This document shows, piece after piece, positions 8,737-16,343 of a DNA stretch of 20,856 nucleotides. Within the stretch, counting starts at the first letter, position 1, and the number at the start of each line of letters is the position of its first letter. The notes under the pieces were generated by a model. It did no database searches, had not been told where the DNA came from, and was given only the letters and a program-made list of their open reading frames with translations. Source of the stretch: Bifidobacterium breve (GTDB taxonomy: Bacteria > Actinomycetota > Actinomycetes > S36-B12); assembly GCA_945900705.1 (NCBI GenBank), contig CAMDKJ010000010.1, forward strand, positions 1 through 20,856, written 5' to 3'. The position numbers and the translations under genes are program-made.

Positions 8737-9096
8737 TCAGTCCCACTCGAGTCCGCGTCGGCGCCAAACATAGGCGTAGACAACGAGAACAGTAACGATG
8801 AATACGAGCATTTCGATTAAGCCAAAAATCGCAAGTCGATCGAATGCGACCGCCCATGGGTAGAGAAAAACAATTTCAATGTCGAAGACTATGAACAACA
8901 TCGCGGTGAGGTAGTACTTCACGGGGAAGCGGCCACCACCCACCGGTTGCGGTGTGGGCTCGATGCCACATTCATACGCATCGTATTTTGCCCGGTTGTA
9001 GCGTTTTGGCCCGGTGAAGGTAGCTATGCCAACCGAAAAAACCGCGAAACCGAAAGCTAGGATGCCAAGAATCAGTATCGGCGTATAGACGTTCAC
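8737..9096 (-). CDS. nuoA: NADH-quinone oxidoreductase subunit A (NuoA)
   Basis: Small membrane subunit of the complex I quinone-channel region, 119 residues, and first gene of the nuo set. Three hydrophobic segments are visible (about 5-27, 62-82 and 88-110). The conserved loop YDAYECGIEP (38-47) and DIEIVFLYPWA (71-81) identify it clearly. The start is a GTG at 9096; no other start codon lies just upstream in frame, and MNVYTPIL matches the usual NuoA N-terminus. An AAGGAG sits upstream at an unusually long distance (about 13 nt), so initiation may be modest. It follows menG by 123 bp on the same strand. Confidence 0.96.
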   Translation of the reverse strand: MNVYTPILILGILAFGFAVFSVGIATFTGPKRYNRAKYDAYECGIEPTPQPVGGGRFPVKYYLTAMLFIVFDIEIVFLYPWAVAFDRLAIFGLIEMLVFIVTVLVVYAYVWRRRGLEWD

Positions 9097-9219
9097 CGCT
9101 GTTCCACTACTCCTTGTATCTGCCGATTAATAACGCCGTGGTGATCGAAACTGGCACTCAACCTTGTGCGCTTGTGAATACCTTCACGATCTCCACAATC
9201 ATAGTGCGGCACCTGCCCT
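9097..9219 (-). promoter_or_regulatory. menG-nuoA intergenic leader, possible nuo promoter
   Basis: This 123-bp stretch is the only sizeable gap before the nuo genes, so a nuo-specific promoter or mRNA processing site would have to lie here or inside menG. On the minus strand an AT-rich TTATTAAT (9126-9133) could serve as a -10 element and AAGGAG precedes the GTG of nuoA. The only -35-like hexamer I see (TTGAGT, 9156-9161) is 22 nt from it, too far for a standard promoter. Read-through from menG is equally possible. I see no strong terminator hairpin or riboswitch. Confidence 0.3.
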
Positions 9220-9930
9220 TCATGCAGTGGCATCCGGCCCTGGGTTAACACTCCGGTGTAGCGCGACAATCCCACCGGACAAGTTGCGCCACTGCACCCG
9301 CGCCCAGCCCGCCACTTGCAATTGCGCCGCGAGCTGCTGCTGGTCGGGCCAGGCCCGGATGGACTCGGCCAGATACACGTATGCCTCGGGATTGCTGGCC
9401 ACCCGCTGCGCCACCGCAGGGAGGGCTTTCATCAAATACTCGGTATAGACGGTGCGAAATGGGGCCCAGGTCGGCTGCGAAAATTCACAGATCACCAACC
9501 GGCCACCCGGACGCACCACCCGACGCAACTCCGCCAGCCCGGTGGTCAAGTCAGCCAAATTTCGCAGCCCAAAGGAGATAGTGGCCGCATCAAATACCCC
9601 ATCACGATAGGGCAAGGCCAAGCCATCCCCGCCGACGAATGGCAACTGCGGCAGCCGCTGGCGGCCCACCTTTAACATCCCGAGGGAAAAATCAGTAGGA
9701 AAAACCTCAGCCCCAGCCTCGGCGAACGGCAAACTTGAGGTACCCGTACCAGCAGCCAGATCCAAAATCAGCTCACCCGGTAGGGGCGCGACCGCGGCGA
9801 CCACGGCCTTGCGCCACCGCCGAGTCTGCCCCAGGGCTAATACGTCATTGGTTAGGTCATAACGCTTCGCGACCCCATCGAACATGGCGGCCACATCGGT
9901 CGGGGCTTTGGTCAAATCCGCTCGCGTCAC
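9220..9930 (-). CDS. menG: demethylmenaquinone methyltransferase (MenG/UbiE family)
   Basis: SAM-dependent C-methyltransferase for the last step of menaquinone synthesis (demethylmenaquinone to menaquinone). 236 residues. Family features: MFDGVAKRYDLTNDVLALGQ (16-35) near the N-terminus, the SAM-binding motif I LDLAAGTGTSS (56-66), GDGLALPYRDGVFDAATISFGLRN (101-124), and the post-motif GGRLVICEFSQP. Start is a GTG at 9930 with AAAGGA about 7 nt upstream. In quinone users of this type the enzyme could act on ubiquinone precursors, but the surrounding men genes make menaquinone the substrate. It diverges from menF across 60 bp and may be cotranscribed with nuoA-I downstream. Confidence 0.95.
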   Translation of the reverse strand: MTRADLTKAPTDVAAMFDGVAKRYDLTNDVLALGQTRRWRKAVVAAVAPLPGELILDLAAGTGTSSLPFAEAGAEVFPTDFSLGMLKVGRQRLPQLPFVGGDGLALPYRDGVFDAATISFGLRNLADLTTGLAELRRVVRPGGRLVICEFSQPTWAPFRTVYTEYLMKALPAVAQRVASNPEAYVYLAESIRAWPDQQQLAAQLQVAGWARVQWRNLSGGIVALHRSVNPGPDATA

Positions 9931-9990
9931 GCTGCCATCCTTTCAGACACTGAATCTGCTTCAAGTGCCATAGGCATCTAGAATGCTCCT
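9931..9990. promoter_or_regulatory. divergent menG/menF promoter region
   Basis: This 60-bp spacer separates two divergent men genes. On the plus strand TAGAAT (9979-9984) ends 6 nt before the menF ATG, the placement expected of a -10 hexamer for a leaderless transcript; menF has no Shine-Dalgarno. The -10 lies in an imperfect palindrome, GCATCTAGAATGC (9974-9986), which could be an operator. On the minus strand menG has a normal ribosome binding site, so its mRNA probably has a short leader. No good -35 is seen for either direction. Confidence 0.5.
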
Positions 9991-11280
9991 ATGTCCAGTG
10001 AATCAATGTCACGCCTGGACACCACCCCGAAGGCCGAACGCCTTGTGGTGCGTACTCGGCCAATCCCGGACCCCGAACAACTCTTGGCCAGGTTGCCGAT
10101 CGAGAACCCCGTTGCGTGGGTCCGCGGTGGTGAAGGTTTGGTCGGGTGGGGCGTGGCCGCGCAACTCGAGGTCAGCGGGCCCGAACGCTTTAGCCGAGCG
10201 CAGCGCTGGTGGACCAAATGGTGCGCCGAGAAAATCATTGACGACACCGTCGACGTACCCGGCACCGGCCCGGTGGCATTTGCCTCATTTGCGTTTGACC
10301 CGAACCCGGGTACTTCAATTATCACCGTGCCGAAAATCATCATCGGACGCCGTGGTGGCCAAGCCTGGGTTACCGTCGTGGACCCAGATAACGATCCGCG
10401 CGCAGATACTGGTTTGCGAAACTCCATGCGGCCGGTGTCGGTACCCGCGAAGCCGACAGCAGTGCGATGGGCCGAAGGGTCACGGACCGCCCCGGATTGG
10501 CAAGGGTCAGTTGCCGAAGCAATCGTGCGGATTAACGCCGGTGAACTCGACAAAGTGGTCTTGGCACGCGATGTGGTCGCAAATGTTGAAGGCGAACTTG
10601 ATATCCGACATCTGCTACTAAACCTCGCCGAAAAATACCCATCTTGCTGGACATTTAGTGTCGCTGGTCTTGTTGGAGCTACCCCTGAATTACTCGTGCG
10701 GCGCACGGGTGATCTAGTCACCAGTCGGGTACTTGCCGGCACCGTGCGGCGCCAAGGCGACGCCGCCGCTGATGCCGGCCTTGCCTCGGCCTTACTCGGT
10801 AGCGGTAAGGATCTTGAAGAACATGAATACGCCGTGCACTCGGTAGCGCGAGCACTTGCGGCACATTGCACCGACTTAACTGTTCCTGATCGCCCACATG
10901 TACTCGCCCTCGCCAATGTTCAACACCTGGCAACCGACATCACCGGCAGGTTGGCCGACGCCGCATCAGTACTAGCACTCGCGGCATCACTGCATCCGAC
11001 CGCCGCAGTCTGTGGAACTCCGACTGAGCGAGCTTTGTCCGTTATTCGCGAACTTGAAGGCATGGATCGCGGTCGTTACGCCGGCCCGGTCGGTTGGTTC
11101 GATGCCCAAGGTGATGGAGAGTTTGGCATTGCACTGCGCTGCGCTGAAATTGATACCGATACCAACACTGTGCGTGCATTTGCCGGCTGCGGCATTGTTG
11201 CAGGTTCACACCCTGATACCGAACTGGCCGAGGCGTCCGCGAAACTTGTGCCGATCCGGGATGCACTCGAAGCTATTTAG
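9991..11280 (+). CDS. menF: isochorismate synthase (MenF)
   Basis: Chorismate-utilising enzyme that converts chorismate to isochorismate, the first committed step of classical menaquinone synthesis. 429 residues. The conserved C-terminal catalytic domain holds ELDKVVLARD with the general-base Lys188, VGATPELLVRR (228-238), LAGTVRRQG (248-256), SGKDLEEHEYAV (271-282), LHPTAAVCGTP (334-344), the ELEGMDRGRYAGPVGW segment (354-369) and GCGIVAGSHPDTE (399-411) with a likely Mg-binding Glu. The N-terminal part is weakly conserved. Initiation at ATG 9991 fits a leaderless mRNA. The gene lies apart from menD-C-B and converges on menD with 34 bp between stops. Isochorismate could also feed a siderophore pathway, but the neighbours argue for menaquinone. 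Confidence 0.95.
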   Translation: MSSESMSRLDTTPKAERLVVRTRPIPDPEQLLARLPIENPVAWVRGGEGLVGWGVAAQLEVSGPERFSRAQRWWTKWCAEKIIDDTVDVPGTGPVAFASFAFDPNPGTSIITVPKIIIGRRGGQAWVTVVDPDNDPRADTGLRNSMRPVSVPAKPTAVRWAEGSRTAPDWQGSVAEAIVRINAGELDKVVLARDVVANVEGELDIRHLLLNLAEKYPSCWTFSVAGLVGATPELLVRRTGDLVTSRVLAGTVRRQGDAAADAGLASALLGSGKDLEEHEYAVHSVARALAAHCTDLTVPDRPHVLALANVQHLATDITGRLADAASVLALAASLHPTAAVCGTPTERALSVIRELEGMDRGRYAGPVGWFDAQGDGEFGIALRCAEIDTDTNTVRAFAGCGIVAGSHPDTELAEASAKLVPIRDALEAI

Positions 11281-11314
11281 TATTGAGATCCGTGCCTTGC
11301 AGGGTGCTGACCGC

Positions 11315-13093
11315 TTAAGCAGACCCGAGGGCTGCATGTACCGCTTCACGCACCGCTCGCCAAGCTTCCGCTTCAGCAACTCGCGAACAGGTTCGCGCCA
11401 CCACCACCTGCACTCCCCCAGCGGCAATAGCGGTGTCCAATGCGACCATTAGTTCGGAAGCAGTATGTGCCACCTGGGTTGGAACTTGCAGCGCCGCAGC
11501 GATGGCTCCAACATCAGCCCCGAGCGGCACCGCAAATACCCGATCGAAAGAGTCAGCGAATCGCGCCTCACCTTGCTCCAATTGCGAGAAAATGCCACCG
11601 CCATCATTATCCGAAACTACGATCACCAAATTGGGTCTTGTTTCAGTTGCCGGTACCAGCAAGGCATTGCTGTCATACAAGAAAGTCTGATCTCCAACAA
11701 GTGCAATGGCCCAAGTTGGATCATCGGCTGCATCATCGCGCTGCAGTGCCGTGGCCGCTCCCCAAGCTGAGGACAAAGTTCCGTCGATCCCGGAAGTACC
11801 GCGGTTACCCATCACTATGGCTTCGCCAATGAAGCTCGACGCGAGATTGAAAACATGGCGCACCTGGGATGAAGCCCCCAGAAATAGCATGCCTGCGGAC
11901 GGAACCGCACTGCAGGTAAGGCGCGCAACGTGCATGCCGGTCAACTGATCTCCAAAAGCCGCAAGGGCTGTTTCAACCGCAGCGGCGGTAAGGACATCCG
12001 CCCGCTGCCAAGCATCAAGCCATTCAGGGTCAACCACCGCATTCTCAGGGGGCAATGGCACTCCCGCGATAACGATGTCTGCCGATCGAGTTGGATCACT
12101 CCACTGCGCTTGCGGATCTACCGCAATATGCAAGGGTGAATTCGCGACGAGGCGCAACACCGCACGACTTAATCCGACTCGGCCGACGGTTATAACGACG
12201 TCTGGCACATGCGCCGCCGCGAAATCAGCATCAGCAAGTATCAGAGCCCCGTGAGAAAGTGAGGTATCGCAGTCCGACACATTGCCGCTTGGTTCACCTA
12301 TTATCGGCCAGCCAAGGGCATCACCGAGGTCATCAATCAGACTAATGAATTCAGAGTCGGCGTGATCGCCAACAAGGATGATCCCGCGGGCCGGGCATTG
12401 GTTATCTTCCATGATGACACCAATTACGTCATCAAGTGGTGTGCTCAGGCCGGCTACAAACCTGGCATCGGCTGTCCAGGGCCGCCCATCAGCACGCCCG
12501 TCAGTGCGCCCTCCAAGTGCCGTTGCTGGTGCATCGTCGTCTAAGGCGTCGGGGACTAGCGGGTCGGCAAATGGCATATTCACATGTACCGGACCAGGAT
12601 TCCACGCATCAGTTGACGCGGCCACCACGCGCGACATGGTGGAACGCCAGTAGCGAATCTCTTGGTCGCCAGATACAGCCACTGCCATGTCAACCGCGAG
12701 TCGGACCGAGGTTCCAAAGATATCGGCCTGCGCAATAGTTTGGTTGGCTCCGACTCCACGCAAAACTGGCGGCCTATCTGCCGTTAACACGATCATCGGG
12801 ATATTCGAGTGATCGGCTTCAACAACGGCCGGATGCAAATTTATCGCTGCCGTACCCGAAGTGGTAACGACCACGGCCGGCACCCCAGAAACTTTGCCGA
12901 GCCCAAGTGCTAGATATGCGGCACTTCGCTCATCTAGTCGCACGTGCAAGAAGATTTCGCCCCGTTTTTCGGCGGCAGCCAATGCGAAAGCCAGCGGAGC
13001 CGAACGCGAACCAGGGGAAAGCACAAAATCAGTAATGCCGCACCTGATCAACTCATCGACAAGCACGCGCGCTTGGAGTGTCGATGCGTTCAC
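11315..13093 (-). CDS. menD: SEPHCHC synthase (MenD), ThDP-dependent
   Basis: 2-succinyl-5-enolpyruvyl-6-hydroxy-3-cyclohexene-1-carboxylate synthase: adds the decarboxylated 2-oxoglutarate succinyl-semialdehyde unit to isochorismate using thiamine diphosphate. 592 residues. The N-terminal SPGSRSAPLAFAL (26-38) and HVRLDERSAAYLALG (50-64) include Glu55, the ThDP-activating glutamate. SGTAAINLHPAVVEA follows. The C-terminal ThDP/Mg motif runs from GDQTFLYD (467-474) to NDGGGIF (496-502). Start is GTG at 13093 with GAAAGG about 8 nt upstream, 42 bp after the menC stop. It is the last gene of the minus-strand menB-menC-menD group and ends facing menF. Confidence 0.97.
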   Translation of the reverse strand: MNASTLQARVLVDELIRCGITDFVLSPGSRSAPLAFALAAAEKRGEIFLHVRLDERSAAYLALGLGKVSGVPAVVVTTSGTAAINLHPAVVEADHSNIPMIVLTADRPPVLRGVGANQTIAQADIFGTSVRLAVDMAVAVSGDQEIRYWRSTMSRVVAASTDAWNPGPVHVNMPFADPLVPDALDDDAPATALGGRTDGRADGRPWTADARFVAGLSTPLDDVIGVIMEDNQCPARGIILVGDHADSEFISLIDDLGDALGWPIIGEPSGNVSDCDTSLSHGALILADADFAAAHVPDVVITVGRVGLSRAVLRLVANSPLHIAVDPQAQWSDPTRSADIVIAGVPLPPENAVVDPEWLDAWQRADVLTAAAVETALAAFGDQLTGMHVARLTCSAVPSAGMLFLGASSQVRHVFNLASSFIGEAIVMGNRGTSGIDGTLSSAWGAATALQRDDAADDPTWAIALVGDQTFLYDSNALLVPATETRPNLVIVVSDNDGGGIFSQLEQGEARFADSFDRVFAVPLGADVGAIAAALQVPTQVAHTASELMVALDTAIAAGGVQVVVARTCSRVAEAEAWRAVREAVHAALGSA

Positions 13094-13135
13094 GGGGTTA
13101 GCCTTTCATGTCGAGACGGTGGTGCGAAGAACAGG

Positions 13136-14158
13136 TTACAAACTGTCGATCAGATGCCCAGAACGCTTACCGGCCCCCGCATACCAGGCAGCGGCAAGGC
13201 GGGCCCGCCACCAAATCCCGCGCTCATCGCTGATTTCATCGCGCGCCCGCATTAGTGCGCTCAACTCCGGGGCAACTCTTTGAACTTTGAGCATTCCGCC
13301 AACCGGAACAAGCGGCGTATCCACCACATCAGCAGCAAGTAGCGTGCCGGTACCAAGGCCGCAGGCAATTGTCATGTCGAGGGCTCCGGCCAATGCCGTC
13401 GAAGCCGCAAGGCCAACCGAGGAGTCAAGTGAACCGCTTATGACTATCGGCATCGCGAGCTGCTCGACTATACGAAGGCTGGCTTCAATGCCGCCTAGTG
13501 GAGCAACTTTGATGATCGCAAAATCGGCGATTCCCCGCAAATCGAGTTCCTCAGGTGCGGCCGCGCCCCGGATTGCCTCATCAACTGCAATAGGTACTGA
13601 AACTTGATCGCGAACCTGCTTGATCTCAGCGAGTTCGGCACATGGCTGTTCAACATATTCGAGCCCGTATTCAGTCAGACGCCTTAGTGCCTTCACCGCC
13701 TCGGGCACGGACCACCTGCCATTGGCATCAATGCGGATAGAGCCGACTCCTCGACCGAGTGCGGTATCGAGTACATCGCGCACTGCCGCAACCCGCGCTT
13801 CATCAGCCGCCAAGGTGCCGCCGACCTTTACTTTTACACACTGGCAGCCATTTTCTATTACCGCAGCCCGCGTTAGTGCCGCCGCATCCGCCGAGCTGAC
13901 CGCAGCAATGATCGCATTGACATTGATGCTTTCACGTTTACTTACTGGCCATGCTCCAAATGAGGATTCAATCGCGCAGTCGAGCCAGCGGGATGCTGCA
14001 ACGTCGGTGTAGTCATCAAAGGGGGCAAACTCACCCCACCCCGACGGCCCCTTAATCAAAACACCTTCGCGCTTGGTGATACCGCGAAATGCCCTAGTCA
14101 TTGGCAGCCCGTAAACCACGGCGGTTTCAAGTAGCGCCTGCAGTTGTTTATCGGGCAT
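13136..14158 (-). CDS. menC: o-succinylbenzoate synthase (MenC)
   Basis: Enolase-superfamily dehydratase converting SHCHC to o-succinylbenzoate. 340 residues. Catalytic residues are readable: Lys109/Lys111 in VKVKVGG (acid/base pair), metal ligands Asp144 (RIDANG), Glu170 (VEQP) and Asp193 (VDEAI), and Lys217 in IIKVAPLGG. The N-terminal capping part shows FRGITKREGVLIKGPSGWGEFAPF (24-47). The ATG at 14158 lies 6 bp after the menB stop without a visible Shine-Dalgarno, suggesting reinitiation after menB translation. Some enolase relatives are N-succinylamino acid racemases, but the position between menB and menD settles the role. Confidence 0.96.
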   Translation of the reverse strand: MPDKQLQALLETAVVYGLPMTRAFRGITKREGVLIKGPSGWGEFAPFDDYTDVAASRWLDCAIESSFGAWPVSKRESINVNAIIAAVSSADAAALTRAAVIENGCQCVKVKVGGTLAADEARVAAVRDVLDTALGRGVGSIRIDANGRWSVPEAVKALRRLTEYGLEYVEQPCAELAEIKQVRDQVSVPIAVDEAIRGAAAPEELDLRGIADFAIIKVAPLGGIEASLRIVEQLAMPIVISGSLDSSVGLAASTALAGALDMTIACGLGTGTLLAADVVDTPLVPVGGMLKVQRVAPELSALMRARDEISDERGIWWRARLAAAWYAGAGKRSGHLIDSL

Positions 14159-14164
14159 GTGAAG

Positions 14165-15097
14165 TTACGGACGCTTGGGGAATTGGCGGAAGTCGGGTTC
14201 ACGCTTTTCCTTGTAGGCATCGCGACCCTCTTGGGCTTCCGCTGTCATATAGAACAACAAGGTCGCATCACCAGCTAGCTGTTGAACGCCCGCGAGCCCA
14301 TCATCGGCCGCATTATGGGATGCCTTCAGCATCCGTAGCGCCAGCGGGGACATGTCGAGCATCTCGCGCGCCCAGGCAACGGTCTCGCTCTCAAGATCGG
14401 CAATAGGCACCACCGAATTGACCAAGCCCCAGTCATAGGCTTGCTCAGCGCCGTATTGGCGGCAGGTGTACCAAACTTCGCGTGACCGCTTTTGCCCGAT
14501 AGTTGCCGCCAGCAAGCCTGAGCCGTACCCGCCATCAAAGGACCCGACTTTAGGGCCAGTTTGACCAAATCGTGCATTATCAGCGGCTATGGTCAAATCA
14601 CAAACCACGTGTAGCACCTGTCCGCCACCAATAGCGTAGCCGGCGACCATTGCAATAACCGGCTTCGGTGTGCGACGAATTTGAACCTGGAGATCGAGGA
14701 CATTTAACCGACCAACCCCGCGCTTAGCGACTTCATCGTCTCCGATGTAGCCATCATTACCGCGAATGATCTGATCTCCGCCCGAGCAAAATGCCCAGTC
14801 GCCCTGTCCGGTCAAGATGATGACACCGATGGCGTCGTCATCACGTGCGTAATTCAGCGCATCACTAAGTTCGAAGAGGGTCGGCGGCCTAAATGCATTG
14901 CGCTTCTCCGGCCTGTTGATTGTTATTTTGGCGATACCCACGTCTTCGCCAGTGGAAACCTCTAGCCGAATATCTCGGTAATCACCGACCTGCCGCCACT
15001 GGCAGCCGGGATTAATCGATGAGTAGGAAGGGTCGGTCAATGCCGGTGAACCAGCAGGTACCACCGGGGGCAATAAGTATCGGGTACGGGTATCCAT
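14165..15097 (-). CDS. menB: 1,4-dihydroxy-2-naphthoyl-CoA synthase (MenB)
   Basis: Crotonase-family enzyme closing the second ring, o-succinylbenzoyl-CoA to DHNA-CoA. 310 residues, the usual actinobacterial size. Motifs: NRPEKRNAFRP (61-71), oxyanion-hole CSGGDQ (104-109), VAGYAIGGGQVLHVVCDLTIAA (151-172), FGQTGPKVGSFDGGYGS (177-193) with active-site Asp188, and YMTAEAQEGRDAYKEKREPDF (283-303). The frame is open for 88 more residues upstream, but that region is antisense to menE and unlike MenB. The ATG at 15097 has TAGCGT (15105-15110, minus strand) ending 7 nt upstream and no Shine-Dalgarno, so a leaderless start is likely. Gly181 places it with the E. coli-like form rather than the mycobacterial Asp form. 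Confidence 0.96.
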   Translation of the reverse strand: MDTRTRYLLPPVVPAGSPALTDPSYSSINPGCQWRQVGDYRDIRLEVSTGEDVGIAKITINRPEKRNAFRPPTLFELSDALNYARDDDAIGVIILTGQGDWAFCSGGDQIIRGNDGYIGDDEVAKRGVGRLNVLDLQVQIRRTPKPVIAMVAGYAIGGGQVLHVVCDLTIAADNARFGQTGPKVGSFDGGYGSGLLAATIGQKRSREVWYTCRQYGAEQAYDWGLVNSVVPIADLESETVAWAREMLDMSPLALRMLKASHNAADDGLAGVQQLAGDATLLFYMTAEAQEGRDAYKEKREPDFRQFPKRP

Positions 15098-15137
15098 GTC
15101 GGGAACGCTATCGCGACGTCCTACGCTCGGTGCGATG
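15095..15137. promoter_or_regulatory. back-to-back menB/menE leaderless promoters
   Basis: The two genes diverge with no conventional spacer. On the minus strand TAGCGT (15105-15110) ends 7 nt before the menB ATG. On the plus strand TACGCT (15122-15127) ends 7 nt before an in-frame menE ATG at 15135. Both match the TANNNT -10 pattern at the distance expected for transcripts that begin at the start codon. The -10 boxes face away from each other with 11 bp between them, so the two polymerase footprints must overlap. No clear -35 hexamers are seen. Confidence 0.5.
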
Positions 15138-16343
15138 CGTCCATTGACTTCAGTTCTAGTGCCACCCGGCCCCGCTGGCCTCACAGCGTTGCTGGACCCA
15201 CTGCGCATGGCTCTCAGGGGAGTCGGCCCGGCAATTACACCGCTGCCAATGGTTAGTTCGACCATCTCTACCGAGTATGTCGATCGACTGCGCGCTGCTA
15301 GTTTTCCCGATGACCCAAGCCAGCCCCTTGAGTCTGATGAGGTTGCAGTGGTGTTGGCCACCTCCGGCTCGATGGGTCAACCTAAAGGCGTGCTGCTAAC
15401 GGCAGCGGGGCTAACCGCGCTAGATAGCTTGGTCAACGGTGCCAACGCCCAGTGGATTGCAGCGCTTCCATTGCATTCGATGGGTGGATTTAATGTCGCC
15501 GTACGTGCACTAGCAAGTGAGCGAGATCCAATTGCGGTAGCTAGCCTTGGTGGTGCGCAGCCATTTACGCCAGCAGTTTTTGCCGACGCGGTAGAAAGGG
15601 CAAGCGGAGCCCAAATCCACGTTTCACTGGTCGCTGCCCAGCTTCGCCGTCTGCTTGCTGACGAAATCGGTGTCGCTGCACTACAAGCTTGTGCGCTGGT
15701 TTTGATCGGCGCGGGACCTTTGGCAGCCAGCACCCGCGCTAGCGCGCAGGAGAACGAGGTCCGCCTAGTGACCTCGTACGGTATGACTGAGACATCTGGT
15801 GGCTGCGTTTTTGACGGTCGCCCGCTGCGTGGAGTGAAGGTAGAAAATTATTCGGAATCCTCCAGCACCTTGGTAATCAGCGGGCCGATGTTGGCAACCG
15901 GTTACCGGCTTGAACCGAAATTAACCAAACTGCACTTCACCGCCGCCGGGTTTATCACCAGTGACCATGGCAGCGTCGATGCCGACGGGTTCGTCACGAT
16001 CCTAGGACGCGCTGACGACGTGATCAATATCAATGGCGTGAACGTTTCAGCTGGTGCGGTCGAACAGGTGATCAGCGATATTCCTGAGGTGACAGCCGTA
16101 TTGGTGATACCCATTGCGGGCCCTAGCGACGAAACTGCGATTGTCGCCGCGGTCGAGACCTCGTTGACCTCAACAATTGAAGCCGTCGTCAAAGCGACCG
16201 TGCAACAACATCTTGGGCCGGCAGCGGTACCTTGTCATGTCATCGTCCAAACCGAGCTGCCAATGTTGCCAAATGGCAAAGTTGATCGCGAAGTACTCAG
16301 CATGATCGCAACGCAATCGGGAAGGCTTCCATGGCAACGCTAG
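15135..16343 (+). CDS. menE: o-succinylbenzoate-CoA ligase (MenE)
   Basis: Adenylate-forming enzyme activating o-succinylbenzoate with ATP and CoA. 402 residues from ATG 15135. Motifs: phosphate loop TSGSMGQPKGVLL (76-88), with Met where Thr is common; LPLHSMGGFN (111-120); YGMTETSG (215-222); TSDHGSVDADGFVTILGRADDVIN (275-298), with TSD replacing the more usual TGD; and C-terminal LPNGKVDR (378-385) with catalytic Lys381. An earlier in-frame ATG at 15096 would add 13 residues and share its bases with the menB start codon; 15135 is preferred for the -10 box at the leaderless distance. No Shine-Dalgarno is seen at either. It overlaps menA by 13 bp. Confidence 0.93.
   Translation: MRPLTSVLVPPGPAGLTALLDPLRMALRGVGPAITPLPMVSSTISTEYVDRLRAASFPDDPSQPLESDEVAVVLATSGSMGQPKGVLLTAAGLTALDSLVNGANAQWIAALPLHSMGGFNVAVRALASERDPIAVASLGGAQPFTPAVFADAVERASGAQIHVSLVAAQLRRLLADEIGVAALQACALVLIGAGPLAASTRASAQENEVRLVTSYGMTETSGGCVFDGRPLRGVKVENYSESSSTLVISGPMLATGYRLEPKLTKLHFTAAGFITSDHGSVDADGFVTILGRADDVININGVNVSAGAVEQVISDIPEVTAVLVIPIAGPSDETAIVAAVETSLTSTIEAVVKATVQQHLGPAAVPCHVIVQTELPMLPNGKVDREVLSMIATQSGRLPWQR

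Noticed and set aside
8727..8783. Longer nuoB start at 8783
   Set aside because: It would overlap nuoA by 47 bp and depart from the conserved MGLEE start of actinobacterial NuoB.
9983..10621. 212-codon plus-strand open frame overlapping the start of menF
   Set aside because: It is a different frame of the same DNA, with no domain, and ends midway through the conserved MenF catalytic domain.
9978..10916. 312-codon open frame antisense to menF
   Set aside because: It is Ser/Thr/Arg/Pro-rich with no recognisable domain, lies wholly over the strongly conserved menF, and is the type of shadow frame expected from its codon bias.
11281..11314. Terminator between convergent menF and menD
   Set aside because: The 34-bp gap shows no convincing stem with a U-tract on either strand, so none was annotated.
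15098..15361. 88-residue N-terminal extension of menB
   Set aside because: The residues are antisense to menE, do not resemble MenB N-termini, and the ATG at 15097 gives normal length with a fitting -10 box.
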